DNA of 64,000 nucleotides, from the NCBI RefSeq assembly GCF_003144115.1, contig NW_020312014.1, forward strand, positions 222,620 through 286,619, written 5' to 3'. A model generated the notes under the pieces. It was not told the origin of the DNA, did no database searches, and worked only from the letters and a program-made list of their open reading frames with translations. Source of the stretch: Tilletiopsis washingtonensis (Eukaryota > Basidiomycota > Exobasidiomycetes > Entylomatales). The position numbers and the translations under genes are program-made. Below are positions 1 to 10,759 of this stretch, piece after piece. Within the stretch, counting starts at the first letter, position 1; the number at the start of each line of letters is the position of its first letter.

Positions 1-2
1 CA

Positions 3-2908
3 GCCGCGCCGTTCCCAGCCTCTCCGACGCTCGCGCCCGCCGCCAGCGCCTCTGCGCCCGACGCTGAGCTCGGCTCGCTGGCCATGCTGCCTTACACGTC
101 CGGCGGCGAACCATCAGCCGGCTCTCCCTTCTCGCTGGCGGCGTATGGGCTCGGACTCGATCCCTTCTCGGGCGACCCCGACGATGTGTACGCACCCGGG
201 CCCTCGGCTTTCGTCTCGGGCTCGCAGATCTCGAGCGCCGCGCCGCCGCCTGCAGCAGCGTGGCCGCCGCAACCGCTGAAGGACGAGACGATGCTGGCAC
301 CGCCCGCGCCGCAGCCGCAGGCTAACGGCCCGCAGGCGCAGAAGGCGTCAGGCTCGGGCTCGAGCTCGGCGCCGGCAGAAGAGAAGAAGGCGCCGCAGGC
401 GGTGCAGCAGAGCGCAGCAGGCGTGCCGCTGGCGCGCAACAATCCGTTCTTGAACAAGTTGAGGAGGTGAGTAGGCGCGAAGCGCGACGGCTGCGTGCTG
501 CAGGTCTCTGACCGCGCTCGTTCACAGCATGGTCGACGATCCGAACACCGACGAGCTGATCAAGTGGGCTCCGCACGGCGAGTCATTCCTCGGTGAGTGC
601 GATCGTTCCTTGGTGCCATACACTCGAGGCTGACACTTCGAGCAGTGCCCAACCATGTGCGCTTCGGCGACGAGGTGCTGCCTCGCTTCTTCAAGCACAA
701 TCGCTTCAGCTCCTTCGTGCGGCAGCTCAACATGTACGGTTTCCACAAGGTGCCGCATTTACAGCAGGGTGCGCTGAAGCACGACTCGCCGCAAGAGGCC
801 GAGCTGTGGGAATTCAAGAACGAGCATTTCCAGCGCGACCGGCCCGAGCTGCTGATGCTCATGGCGCGCAAGAAGGGCAACAAGCACGAGGACAAGGAGG
901 GCAGTGCGGCGCCCGAGGGCAAGGCGGGCAAGGGCAAGGAGAAGGACGACGGCTCGCTGAACCCCATCAACGGCGCGCTCATGCGCAATCAGCCGCACGA
1001 CGAGGCCGGCGCGCTGCAGCTGGCGAGCGTGTGGCAGGCCATCCAGTCGATTCAGGGCGCGCAGGCCGGCATCAACGACAATCTGCGGCACCTGCACACG
1101 GCCAACGCTGAGCTGCGCCGCGAGGCCATCGAGCAGCGCCAGCGCAGCAAGAAGCAGCAGGACACTATCAACAAGATGCTGCGCTTCCTCGCCGGCGTCT
1201 TTGGCGCGCAGGACGGCTCGGCACCGGGTGCGGGCTTGGAGCAGACGCGCGCGCAGAGCCCTGGCGGCAGAGGCGCCAGCTCGCAGGGCTCACCGCGGCG
1301 CTTCACACGGCCGATGCGCCAGGGCGGCAGGCTGCTCATCGGAGATGGCAGCAGCCCGGGCGACAAGCACGAGACCCTCGACATTCTAGAGCTGCCGTCG
1401 GACGATGAGGAGGGCGCGCGAGCCGACGAAGCCGGTGAGTGCAGATGTGTAAGCGACACGACGCCCACGGCTGACCTCGACTACTAGCTGGCCGCTTCAC
1501 GGAAGCGCACAGTACCTCGCCGCAGTCCGCAAGCTCGCCTTTCGCCTCGTCTCGCTTTGTGCACCTCAACAACTCGCCGCCACAGCGCGACGCGGAGCTG
1601 CCTGATGTGGTGTCAGAAGCCACAGCAACGCCTGGCGGAGGCCGCCGGATCAGCCAGCAGGCCGGCCGCAACATCCTCGACGCACTGGCGTCGGGACAGG
1701 GCGGCGACTGGCTGGCCGGCCTGTTCGGCGAGTCGCCTGGCGGTGCTGCAGCGGGCAGTGCGACCAATGCGAGCCAGCCTGCGACGCCTGGCGGCGGCTT
1801 CAAGCTCGACCAGAACACGCTCGCGACGCTGCAGAGCGTGCTCGGCAGCGCAGCTGCGCAAGGCGGCGGCAGCGGCTCTTCGTCTGCGCCGCAGTACGAC
1901 GCGAATTGGGACGCGACGCAGCCGCAGAACTACTTTGCCAACAACGCCGCCGACGAGGAAGAGCAGCGCTTCAGCATGCCCGTAGAGGACACCGCCGCTT
2001 CGCCGTGGAGCAGCCTGGCGGGACAGGCGTCCGCGAACGGCCCGTATCCGGCAAGCGCCGCGTCGCCTCTTCGCCGAGCTGCGTCCTCGACTGCGCTCGT
2101 GCAGTCTCCTGGCCCCTCCTCTCGTACGCTTCCGTCTAGCAACTCCTCTGCTGGCGGCTCGGGCGGAGACGGCAACACGCTCTCGCCAGCAGCTCAGGCT
2201 CAGCTGGCGCTCACACTCGTACGCGCCAGCCAGAGCCTGCAAGGCGCCTCGGGCGATGCCGCGACCGTGCAGAACGCCATCAACGCGCTGGTCGAGGGCC
2301 TGAGGCTGGACCCGCAAAGCACTGCGAACGCTCTCGCCCAACAGCAGCAGCAGCAGCAACAGTCGACGCCGACGCCGGCGCGCAGCGACCAGACGACGCC
2401 GACAGCGCAGACGTACCAGGGCTATGACAGCGCGGCACCGTACGAGCCCACGGACGTCGACATGGATACGCTCTTCAACGAGCTGCTCACTGCGAGCGGC
2501 AGCGGCGCGACGCCAGGCCCCGAGCCGGAGCTCGACGTCACACAGCAGGGCGCACGCATCGCGCCGGAGAGCGTGGGCGCCTCGCCGACGAACTCGGGCA
2601 AGGCGAGCTCGGCCAACAGCACCGGCAACAGTCCGGTCATCCCGCAGAGCGGCACGGCCTCGAGCGCCGCCTCGTCGCGCGGCGTCTCGCCTGCCGTCGC
2701 TGCCGCTGGTGCCGCAGCTGCCAAGGCCGGCGGTGCAGTCGTCGCTGGCGGCACGCCCGACGCTGCGACGCCGCCCACGACGACGCGCAAGAAGCGAGCG
2801 CCGCCGCCCGAGTTTGAGGGCGTGCTGGGCAAGGACATCGAGCGTGCCAACGAGAAGGCGCGCAAGGCGCCGCGGCGCGCCTCGGTGAAGACGGCGGGCG
2901 AGGCCTGA
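3..2908 (+). CDS. hsf1: Heat-shock transcription factor, HSF1-like (5' end cut by window)
   Basis: Nuclear activator that binds heat-shock elements as a trimer. Exons: 3-466, 528-592, 646-1434 and 1488-2908, all in phase, giving 912 visible residues. The frame is open upstream of the first ATG (84) to the window edge, so the true start may lie outside. The HSF DNA-binding domain spans exons 1-3, from [10 protein letters not shown] through ESFLVPNHVRF and [15 protein letters not shown] to [19 protein letters not shown] heptad-rich HR-A/B-type coiled coil follows at about 1000-1200 ([14 protein letters not shown]... [13 protein letters not shown]). The C-terminal half is Ser/Ala/Gly-rich with an eight-Gln run and an acidic-hydrophobic patch, [12 protein letters not shown], resembling an activation (AHA-type) motif. 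No response-regulator domain is visible, which argues against Skn7/Prr1. An SFL1-type HSF relative is the main alternative. Confidence 0.85.
2339..2362 (+). repeat. CAG/CAA run coding for eight glutamines in HSF1
   Basis: A short CAG/CAA microsatellite inside exon 4 of the HSF gene gives eight consecutive Gln. Such runs are common in activation regions and vary in length between strains; variation here is inference. Confidence 0.8.
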
Positions 2909-4043
2909 GGCGGGCCTCTGGCGACTTGAAGGACGAGCCCGACGTCGTCCGACGCCCCTCACTGTATCACATAGCTTTGCTGCGCGAGGGCATTTCCCGT
3001 CGCGAGCACCTCATACCACATCATCGCGGCCCGGCCTGGCGCTCAGCCGTGGCCGGGCTCCGCACGCTCCTCACCTCTCACCTCAGCCGTCTTCCCACCC
3101 ACCGCTCTTCAGGAGAAACGGAGGCTCAGAGAATCAGCACTTGTCCTGGCCTCAACATCCTGAGCCTGCACAGCCGCGTTCGGTGACGGAAGAGACAAGA
3201 GGAGGAGCTGAGCAGCTGTGCAGGATACGACGCTAAAGAGAACAAAGGAGCAGCCCGCTGGCGTGCTCTTTGTGCTCATCATCAGCGCGGCGCTGGTGGA
3301 GGAGCACAAGCGCGGAAGCGCCGCAGCCGGTCCGCCTCGCGACGCGCGCCGACGCGCATGAGGTGCATGAAAGCAGACTCAGCGAGGACAAAGAGCCAGA
3401 GCTGTCTGGCCGAGGTCGAGCCTTTGTGCTCACAAATGAGAGAAACAAGGCAGGAGAAGCAGAGTCTGCTGCACAGGCACAAAGCCGCAGTGCAGACAGC
3501 ATCCCTGCGCTACGCAGTTCAGGAGGACAAGGCAGACGTCGCCGCGCGTGCGGCGCATGGCAGCTCCGACTGAGCACGCCCATGCACGACGGATCACGCC
3601 CATGCACAGCTGGTCAAGGGCTCCCGTGCCTCGCGAGCCTTGGTAGGGGGAAACGCACGTATGTGACAAAGGAGCGCCACCGATGCTTGTCTTCAGATGC
3701 AACGTTGGCAGAGCTGCAGCTGCTGGCACCGCGCCTCACTGGAGGAGAGGTCTGCCAGCTTCGAGCACGGCCTCATCACGACGCTCGGGCCCCGCGCGAG
3801 GCTCTGCGGCGGCGAGGAGGACCGGCGTGCGGAGGCACTCTGTGAGGAGATGCAGCGCCCACTGGCCGGGCCAAGCAGAGGCACCCTTCCAGCGCTCTCG
3901 GACCCTAGCTCTGCAAAAGCACTGATCTCCTGCCCGCGATGCAGCCGCTGGCACGCTCACAAGCTTCAGCGTGCTGCCCCCGCTTCTTTGCTCTACACAC
4001 CCATCTCTCACCTCCATACCGTCTGATCAGACTCTCTGCAACC
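2909..4043. other. Intergenic, HSF1 to MYB/SANT-like gene A
   Basis: About 1.1 kb between two genes on the same strand. ORFs here are short and low-complexity, with no recognisable domain. A pyrimidine-rich leader, typical of basidiomycete 5' regions, lies at about 3985-4030 just before the next ATG. I see nothing else. Confidence 0.6.
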
Positions 4044-6603
4044 ATGTCCGACAGCATCGTTCCCTCACCTCTGACTTCGCCATCGCCACATGACTCCGGC
4101 GACGACTATGTGGGCAATGAGTCAGACAGCTCGGTGCGTACTTGCCTCGCGACATGCGGTGGAACGGCTCGGTGTCAGCTGTACGCAACTGATGCACTAC
4201 TACGAACAGTCTGATGGTGCGGAGCCTCTACGACTCGGCTTAGCGAGGCGGCTCGAGCAAGACGCCGGCGTCAACCAGCCGTCAAGTGGCGAGCACGAGG
4301 AGGCAGCTCCTCAGCGACAGCGGCTGCGCGGCGAAGCGTGGGGCGACGCGCGCGACCACGGACTCATTCTTGCGTGTGCGGCCAGCCAGCCCATCGCTGC
4401 CTGGCTTGTTCGGGGCGCTCCTCGGCCGCCTCACGCCGCCTTTGTGGCAATCGCGCAAGAGGCGTGGCCCGGAAAGAAGCACGAAGCGTTCCTCGTGCGC
4501 AGGCGTCTCATCAGGCTCTACGGGAGGTTCAAGACTGCTCTCGAGCATGTGCCGAGGTCTCTACGTGTGCTTCCGTACTCGGAGTGGCCTCCGGAGCGAG
4601 CAGACCAAGTCCCATACTGGTGGCCCGACTTCTACGCCAAGATCTGGAAGAGCACGTCCCGGTCGCCTGCAGGCACGCAGCCGGGTGAGTAGCCAGAGCG
4701 AAGCACTCACGCCCTACATGACTAAGACTGACCGCGTCAGCCTATGCAGTCGCTTCGATGCATGACGCACAGCCTTCGTCAGCAGTCGCTTCTTCTCCTA
4801 CCACATCGCTTCTCTCCTCAAGATGGGAGCGCGCTCAGCAGTTCCCGATTCGCAAGATGAGAACTCCGGGCTGGAACCTCAGTCTCGAGGGCAAGCTGCT
4901 CAATGCAGTCGCAAGCAGTGAGGTGCTAGCGCCTTGGCTCCGCGATCGGCAGAACAGACGCCCGGACCATCTGTACGATCGCCTTACGGATTTTGCTATA
5001 CAGCAATTTCCGGGCACTCGTCTGATCGGTACCGAGCTTGCCGCTCGTCTAGATCTCATTCACGTGCGATGCAAGGAGTTCGCCAGTACACTTCCGGCGA
5101 ATCTGCTGGGCCAGCCTCTGGCCATGTGGTCAAGCGAAGCGATTGCGCAGCTGCAGAAGTGTCAGGGCATGCCGCCAAGCTGGGACACGTGGTACGAGAA
5201 CGTAGCACTCCACGGCGGCGAGGGCTATCCACCGCAGTGGAAGGCTTCTTCACCGGACGAGCCAGCTGCGGCTGCCGCCGGAGAGCGTCTTCAGCCAGCG
5301 CCATTGATCCGTCCGGCGACCATCACGCAGTCAGTGCCGTCATCTGTGCCTCGAGCTAGCAGGTCAAGTGCCGAAGCGCGCGATGAAGAAGTCGGTCATA
5401 GTCCTCCCGCAAGTGCCGCTCATGGAGAAGCTCGTCGACTGGACTCGGCGCTCCCTTCTTCCCTCGGCGAGAGAGACCGCATCTCAGCCTCGCCGCACAC
5501 CAGCTCGGTCAAGGATCCAGGCTTCGCCAACGCTGGCGAAGTCTTCGAGCGACTTCTCAGATTTACGGAGCTGAGAGCGTGGCTCGTCGACGGTATGGTG
5601 GCACCGATGCCAGTGCCGAAGGACTTCAAGAATGGCCTCCTCTGCCTTTTGCTGAGCGGCAGTCGGACCTACTACGATCAGGGCTACGTCACAGAGCGGT
5701 GCAGAAAGGTGCTGAACAGCCTCGACAGCAAGTACCAACGTAAGCAGGCCTTCTTGTCTGCGCACTCGCAGCAGCTTCCCACCGCGCAGTGGGAGGGCGA
5801 AGACAAGGACAAGCTGGCCCATCGCCCGAATTGGTTCGCTCTGTGGCACGATCAGGTGGCGCTGGCGCGTCGTGAGCGAAGTGCCGTCTCTGGCTCGCCG
5901 CTTCCCGCCCGAAGGACGGCTCTCTTCAGCGCTCCTGCGCCAGGCGACCGGGAAAGCCGCGACGCTGCTTCCGCTCAGCCAGTGGCAAGGGCTAGCTCGT
6001 TCGCATCCTCCTCGCGGAGTCCTGATGAGCCGATGCACAAGAGGCCGAGAGTGTCAGAAGATGCAGCTGATACTACTGCCTCAAGCTCGCAACGACTCTC
6101 TGCCACGCAGCGCTCTCACTTGGGCCCGAACACGCCGTCGCGATCCTCGTCCGCGCAAACCACTGTGCTCGATGTCAACATGTCGCCTCCTTCAGCGTCC
6201 GGACCCGAGCATCTCAGCTCTCTCAAGCAGGCCGCTACCGCAAAGAAGAAGCGCATGCTCGATGTCCTGCAGCTCGCTGCCGACTTGCCTACTAAGCTGC
6301 GGGTCTTCAGCGACAAGAGCGCCGTGCGCCGCTTCATGCCGCTTTACGGGGTGAGTCCAGAGGACGCGCACTTGGCCTGCCTCTCCTCTTAAGAATCTCG
6401 AGAGCAGCTCTGACGCGGATCTGCAGGACCTGTGCAAGAGACAAGTCTTTGACGACGACAACCTGCCCGATGAAGCGGCAGAGCAGGCGATGAGAGATCT
6501 GGTGGAGCTGGGTCTCGAGGCCAGCGGCGAGGGCCACGGCGAGGCGTGGGACCTTCTGCGCGCGCTCAGCAAGGCAGCACATGAGGCGTTGTGGTCTCAG
6601 TAA
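4044..6603 (+). CDS. Three-module MYB/SANT-like protein, tandem paralogue A
   Basis: I recognise no named orthologue. Exons: 4044-4133, 4210-4684, 4741-6350 and 6427-6603 (783 aa); all phases agree. The protein holds three divergent copies of a roughly 110-residue helical module, at about residues 78-178, 233-344 and 455-565. Each has a pattern like xxAWL early, a basic RRRLIRLYxRF-like stretch, and an aromatic C-terminal signature (PYWWPDFYAKIW, PSWDTWYENVAL, PNWFALWHDQVAL). The linkers are Ser/Pro-rich with basic patches such as HKRPR. The C-terminus (about 640-783) is a separate conserved block split by an intron at PLYG|DLCKRQ. Aromatic and basic spacing suggests trihelix/MADF or MYB/SANT-like DNA binding; that is inference. 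The neighbour at 7321 is a full-length paralogue with the same module order and the same last intron position. Confidence 0.7.
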
Positions 6604-7320
6604 TCCCAAGTCTTCTTGTGCTGCTCTGCGTTTGCTCGAGTTTTGTGTTGGCGAGGAGAGGTAGTCGGGAGCGACGTGCTGTGTGCGGCACTCTGACTTG
6701 GGCGGAGCGCGGCGACTCGGCGGCACAGCGCGGGCGCCGCGCGCGCCGCGCGTCAAGGGGCGAGGGGGCACGGCGCCGCGCGGCGTGGCGCACGCGCGCG
6801 ACGCGACGTGATCTCTTGTTCTCGTTCTCCAGGACAAGGGAACGCAAGGCGCATCTCGCAACGGCCGCGGCGTTTCATGCACACCTGCAGCGGCAAGGGC
6901 GCTCCGACTAGAGCGTCATCTGCTCCCTCTGGGGCACAAGTGGAGAGAGCAGCGCGAAAGCGGGCTCAAGACGTCGCTTGGCTTGCCTTGTCCGCGGGAG
7001 GCTGGCACAGGAGCCGCCACGCGGCATCAGGCGTCTCTGCGGAGGGGCGACCCTCTCATAGATTGCCTGGATCAGGGCCCGACGCGATATGCGCATGATG
7101 CAGTCCGTCAGTTCTCCTCGGCGCCACACACTCGACTCTTGCCACCGAGGAGCCTCTGCGCTCGAGCCCCTGATTCCACAGCGGGGTTGCCCGCCGCGCT
7201 CCGCGCCATCGAGCGCGTGCATCCTCCCGCGCTTTGCCCTGCTTTCGTTCACTCCACCACGCTCACTCCAACAGCTCTCTCTATCCCTCTTCTACCTCTC
7301 TCATCTCTCCATCTGGCCCA
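6604..7320. other. Intergenic, between tandem paralogues A and B
   Basis: Holds a CGCG-rich block at about 6700-6800, whose first part matches the 3' flank of gene B, and a pyrimidine-rich leader (about 7245-7318) directly before the ATG of gene B. No supported ORF. Confidence 0.6.
6671..6724 (+). repeat. 3'-flank repeat, copy 1
   Basis: This segment resembles 10194-10248. The last 25 bases (6700-6724) are identical to 10224-10248 and the first part differs by a few substitutions and a one-base indel. Each copy starts shortly after the stop codon of one tandem paralogue (68 and 39 nt), so the duplication unit probably included 3' flanking DNA. Confidence 0.7.
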
Positions 7321-10155
7321 ATGTCGAGTCACGAGATCATTGACCTCACCCTCTCGTCATCGTCTGGCGGCGAGGACACCGCAGACGAGACACACGTCAC
7401 GCGCGGAGACTCTTCAGAGGTCAAGCCTGCGGCCTCGCCACGCAAGAAGCGTGGTGAACGCTGGGGCCCCGATCGAGACCGGCTGCTCATCCTCGAAGCT
7501 GCAAGGGACGATGCCATCGTGGCGTGGCTTCACAGCCATGCCGAGGTGGCGGGCTCCGCACTCACGGCGGCGGCCGAGAAGGCGTGGCCCGGCGGTCCGC
7601 GCAATGGCTCACAAGCCGTCCGCAAGCGTCTGTGTCGGCTGCGCGACAGCTACTTCAAGCATCGAGAGAAGTTGTCCCGCTATTTTCGAAGCACCGATGT
7701 TCTGCTGTGGACGCCTGAGATGCACTCGTTTCCGTTGTGGTGGCAAGCGTACCATCAGCGCATTGCCTTGGCGCGGCACGTAGCATCGACGGGTGAGTCA
7801 GAGAAGAGGGGAGCAACAGACAAGCTTCTCATGCGTAGACATTCTGTCAGGAGACCGAGGAGAGAGCTGTGCAGCCGCGCCGGGCGAGGCGTCCGCCACA
7901 GCCTCAACGCCGCCGCCCGAGGCATCCGCCGCAGCATCGACGCTGCCGTTTGAGGCCTCGAACAACAACACGCAGCAAGGCAACGACGGAGCTGTCACCC
8001 ATTCGGCGTCGCCCGAGACATCAGCCACGCCGGCAGGCAATGTCTCTGGAAGCCGTACTCATCTCTCTTCGGTCGCCGCGGGCAAGAGACGACGGCTGGA
8101 TACTCCTGGCACACCACCGGCCTCATCGGGATCGCGGCAGACCTCGCCTTCTACGCCTGCTTCCTCGCCACCGCTGCCTCAACCACGCAACACCGCTCCG
8201 TGCAGTGAACAAAGCGAACGGCTTCAAGCTTCGGCCAGAGCAGCAGCTCAACGCCAGCGTCGTGACACGTCGAGCTGCTCAATTGAGAGCAAGAATTGGG
8301 AAACCACGCCGGCAGACAGCTCCGATTCTGACTACGTCGAGGGACCAAAGCAACGCGTGCGTATGGCCAGTCTGCAGGCGCCAGCCCGGCACACCCAAAA
8401 CTGTCCGCTGACCGATTGCACCCAGCGGAAGAAGGCCGATGATGTTGCGCTCATCCACTGGTCTACGAACCGGATTCGCCAGCTGATTGATGCCTTTTCG
8501 GAGTGCGAGAGGACGATCGCCGCGCTGTACGACCATCACGTCAAGTTCAGTGACGCACACGTGAGGGAGATCGCACGTCGCCACCGTCCGCGCTCCCCGC
8601 TCTTGCCCAGCACAATCCTCAAGCATCTTGCTGCGCTGGGCGACACGTTTGACCAAGCAAAAGCCAAGATTCCCATGCGCGACGCTGTGGAGCACCTCGA
8701 GCTCGACGACTGGCCCGCAGAAGCTGGAGATCCGCCGCGCGAGCCAGCGTGGTGGAAGGACTGGTACAACAAGATCTGGTTGCGAAGGCCAACGGCGCTA
8801 CCGTGTCTCTGTGAGTGTGCATGCTGCGGTGCGTTGGGCTATACACAGAGCTGATGAGGAACAGACTACTTCATCACTCGAGATCGCCTCGAAGACGAGC
8901 GCAACGGCAGAGCGTGGAGCATGGGGATGGAGTACTCCTCTGCCAACCCCAACCTGCCTCGTGCTCCGAGGATGACTGGGACGGGTCAGTGTACGGCCTT
9001 CTTGAGAAGGACCTCGGAAGTGCGCATCTACGAGCCCCTCTTGCGCCTTGCGTTGCAGCATGAGGAGCTGAGGAGGTGGCTGATTGACGGCAGGTCACCC
9101 ATGCCTCGCGACAAAAAGGGAGGATTTGGCGTCATCATGCAGCAGCTTCGCCCCAAGGGAGATGCCAGCGCCGAGTTTGCTGCGCATTGCGAGGAGTTCA
9201 TGCAGATACTTGACAACTCCTACAGCCGGGAAGCGCCTGTGGCGTTCCAGGCGCAGTCTCTACGCATTCCTACAGCGCTCTGGTCATCATCCGACGACAA
9301 GGCGCTGCTCAACTGCCTGCCTGGATGGGTCGCTCTCTGGCACGACAACATTGCGCTGCAGCATCGCGACGAAGGGCATCACCGCCAAGCTTCCTCTTCC
9401 AGCCCAGGCACTAGGCACTCTGCCTCTCAGATCGAGGTCAAGCGCGAGCTGCCGCGCAGATCACACTCTCGTCCTACCTCCCCGCGCTCCTCGGCGGCCG
9501 TCGGGCAAGCAGAGAAGAGACCACGGCTGGACTACGAGCCTGCTGCGCGTGTGTCATCCTCTCAATCTCAAGAGAGCTTCGTTCATCAGCAAGCTGCTAC
9601 TCCTGCGCCAATTGGTCCGTCGTCCGGTCCATCGCCGGGCGCGTCGCATTGCTTCTCGGCGCGGACCGCAGCGCTCAGTCTTGAGCCTCCGCCATCACCA
9701 TCTCCGCGCCACCTCCAGGTATGGCATGAGCTTGAGAAGCCTACAGATCAACACTGACACCCATTGTCCAGGCTGCAAGGCGCAGACAGAGCCTGATGAA
9801 GGTTCTGCTCACAGCAGAACAGCTCCTCGCGCAGCTGAACACGTTTTCAGACAAGGGCGCGTGGTCGTACTTCCAGCCGCTCTTTGCAGTGAGTTGAGAG
9901 CACAGTACGGCAACACGGCAAAGCGGTTCCTGACATGTTGCGCTGCAGGATCTGTGCACTGAGCGCGTGCTCTTCAACAAAGACGTGGCGGACGAGGCGG
10001 CGGCACAGGCTCTTGGCAGACTTGTACGCCACGGCTTGAAGTGCAAGGGCGAAGGCGAGGAGTGGGACCTCATACGAAGCCTTGGAATGGATGCATGCGA
10101 TTCTCTCGACCCTTTAGTAATCCTTAATCCGCCTTTGAACCCTCTGTGTTGCTAG
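7321..10155 (+). CDS. Three-module MYB/SANT-like protein, tandem paralogue B
   Basis: Paralogue of the gene at 4044. Exons: 7321-7792, 7839-8810, 8865-9718, 9772-9888 and 9949-10155 (873 aa). The modules sit at about residues 53-151, 360-473 and 537-650, ending in FPLWWQAYHQRIALARH, AWWKDWYNKIWLR and GWVALWHDNIALQHRD. The C-terminal block (SYFQPLFA|DLCTERVLFN... GEEWDLIRSL) aligns with the end of paralogue A, including the intron position. The N-terminus begins SHEIIDLTLSSSSGGED, which looks like a SUMO-interacting motif: a hydrophobic I-I-D-L-T core followed by Ser and acidic residues. A basic PRKKRGERWG precedes module 1. The function is unknown; a DNA- or chromatin-binding role is inferred from the module type and charge pattern. 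The first intron is only 46 nt. Confidence 0.72.
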
Positions 10156-10193
10156 CAGGGACTGCTGCAAAGGTCGAGGAGGTGCATTTGTGA

Positions 10194-10248
10194 GCGACAT
10201 GCTGTGTCCGCGCCGCTCACGGCGGGCGGAGCGCGGCGACTCGGCGGC
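10194..10248 (+). repeat. 3'-flank repeat, copy 2
   Basis: Partner of 6671-6724, about 3.5 kb away, located 39 nt after the stop of paralogue B. It includes the identical 25-base stretch 10224-10248. Confidence 0.7.
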
Positions 10249-10759
10249 GCGCCCGCCTCTTGCGCCGGCCTGCCGCGGCGCACACTGCGCATGTGCCTGC
10301 GCCGGTGCACCCTGTGCCGTGGTGCCGTGCCTTGCTTGCTTTTTGCCGGCCGCGGCGGAGGAGCGCGACACTGCTGCAGTGCCGGCTTAGGCGAGAGTGC
10401 TGCTGCTGCGCACTTAAGCCTCCTCGCCACCGTGCTGCACGCTGGGCTGCCGCCTCCCTCTCGCAGCGCCGCCCGCTCCGCCCGCCGCTGCTTCTCCTCG
10501 CCGCTCGAGCCGCACACGTCGCCGCCTGCTTCCCTTCTCCTCCAAACCCGCTCCGTTGCTCGTCGCGCCCTCTTGCCCCGCCTCTTCTTCCCGGCTCCGC
10601 ATCGCTGGTCGCCTCCAAACACACGGCGCACCCTTCACGAGCGCCTGCGCCGCCGCGCCACCGCTCCAGCCGCGCCGCCGTGCCTCTCGCAGCGGCCCCG
10701 CAGCCGTCACACGACGTCCGGCGAGCGCGCCGCCGCTCCTCCGCGCGCGCCTGCCCTCC
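10249..10759. other. Intergenic leader of the JmjC gene
   Basis: GC- and pyrimidine-rich DNA upstream of the chosen ATG at 10760. The reading frame stays open back to 10556, so an upstream start is possible. That extension is Arg/Ala/Pro-rich with no domain, so I treat it as leader. Confidence 0.5.

Noticed and set aside
4044-10155. Tandem paralogues as a transposon-derived pair
   Set aside because: No terminal repeats, transposase motif or target-site duplication is visible. Both genes have ordinary intron-rich structure.
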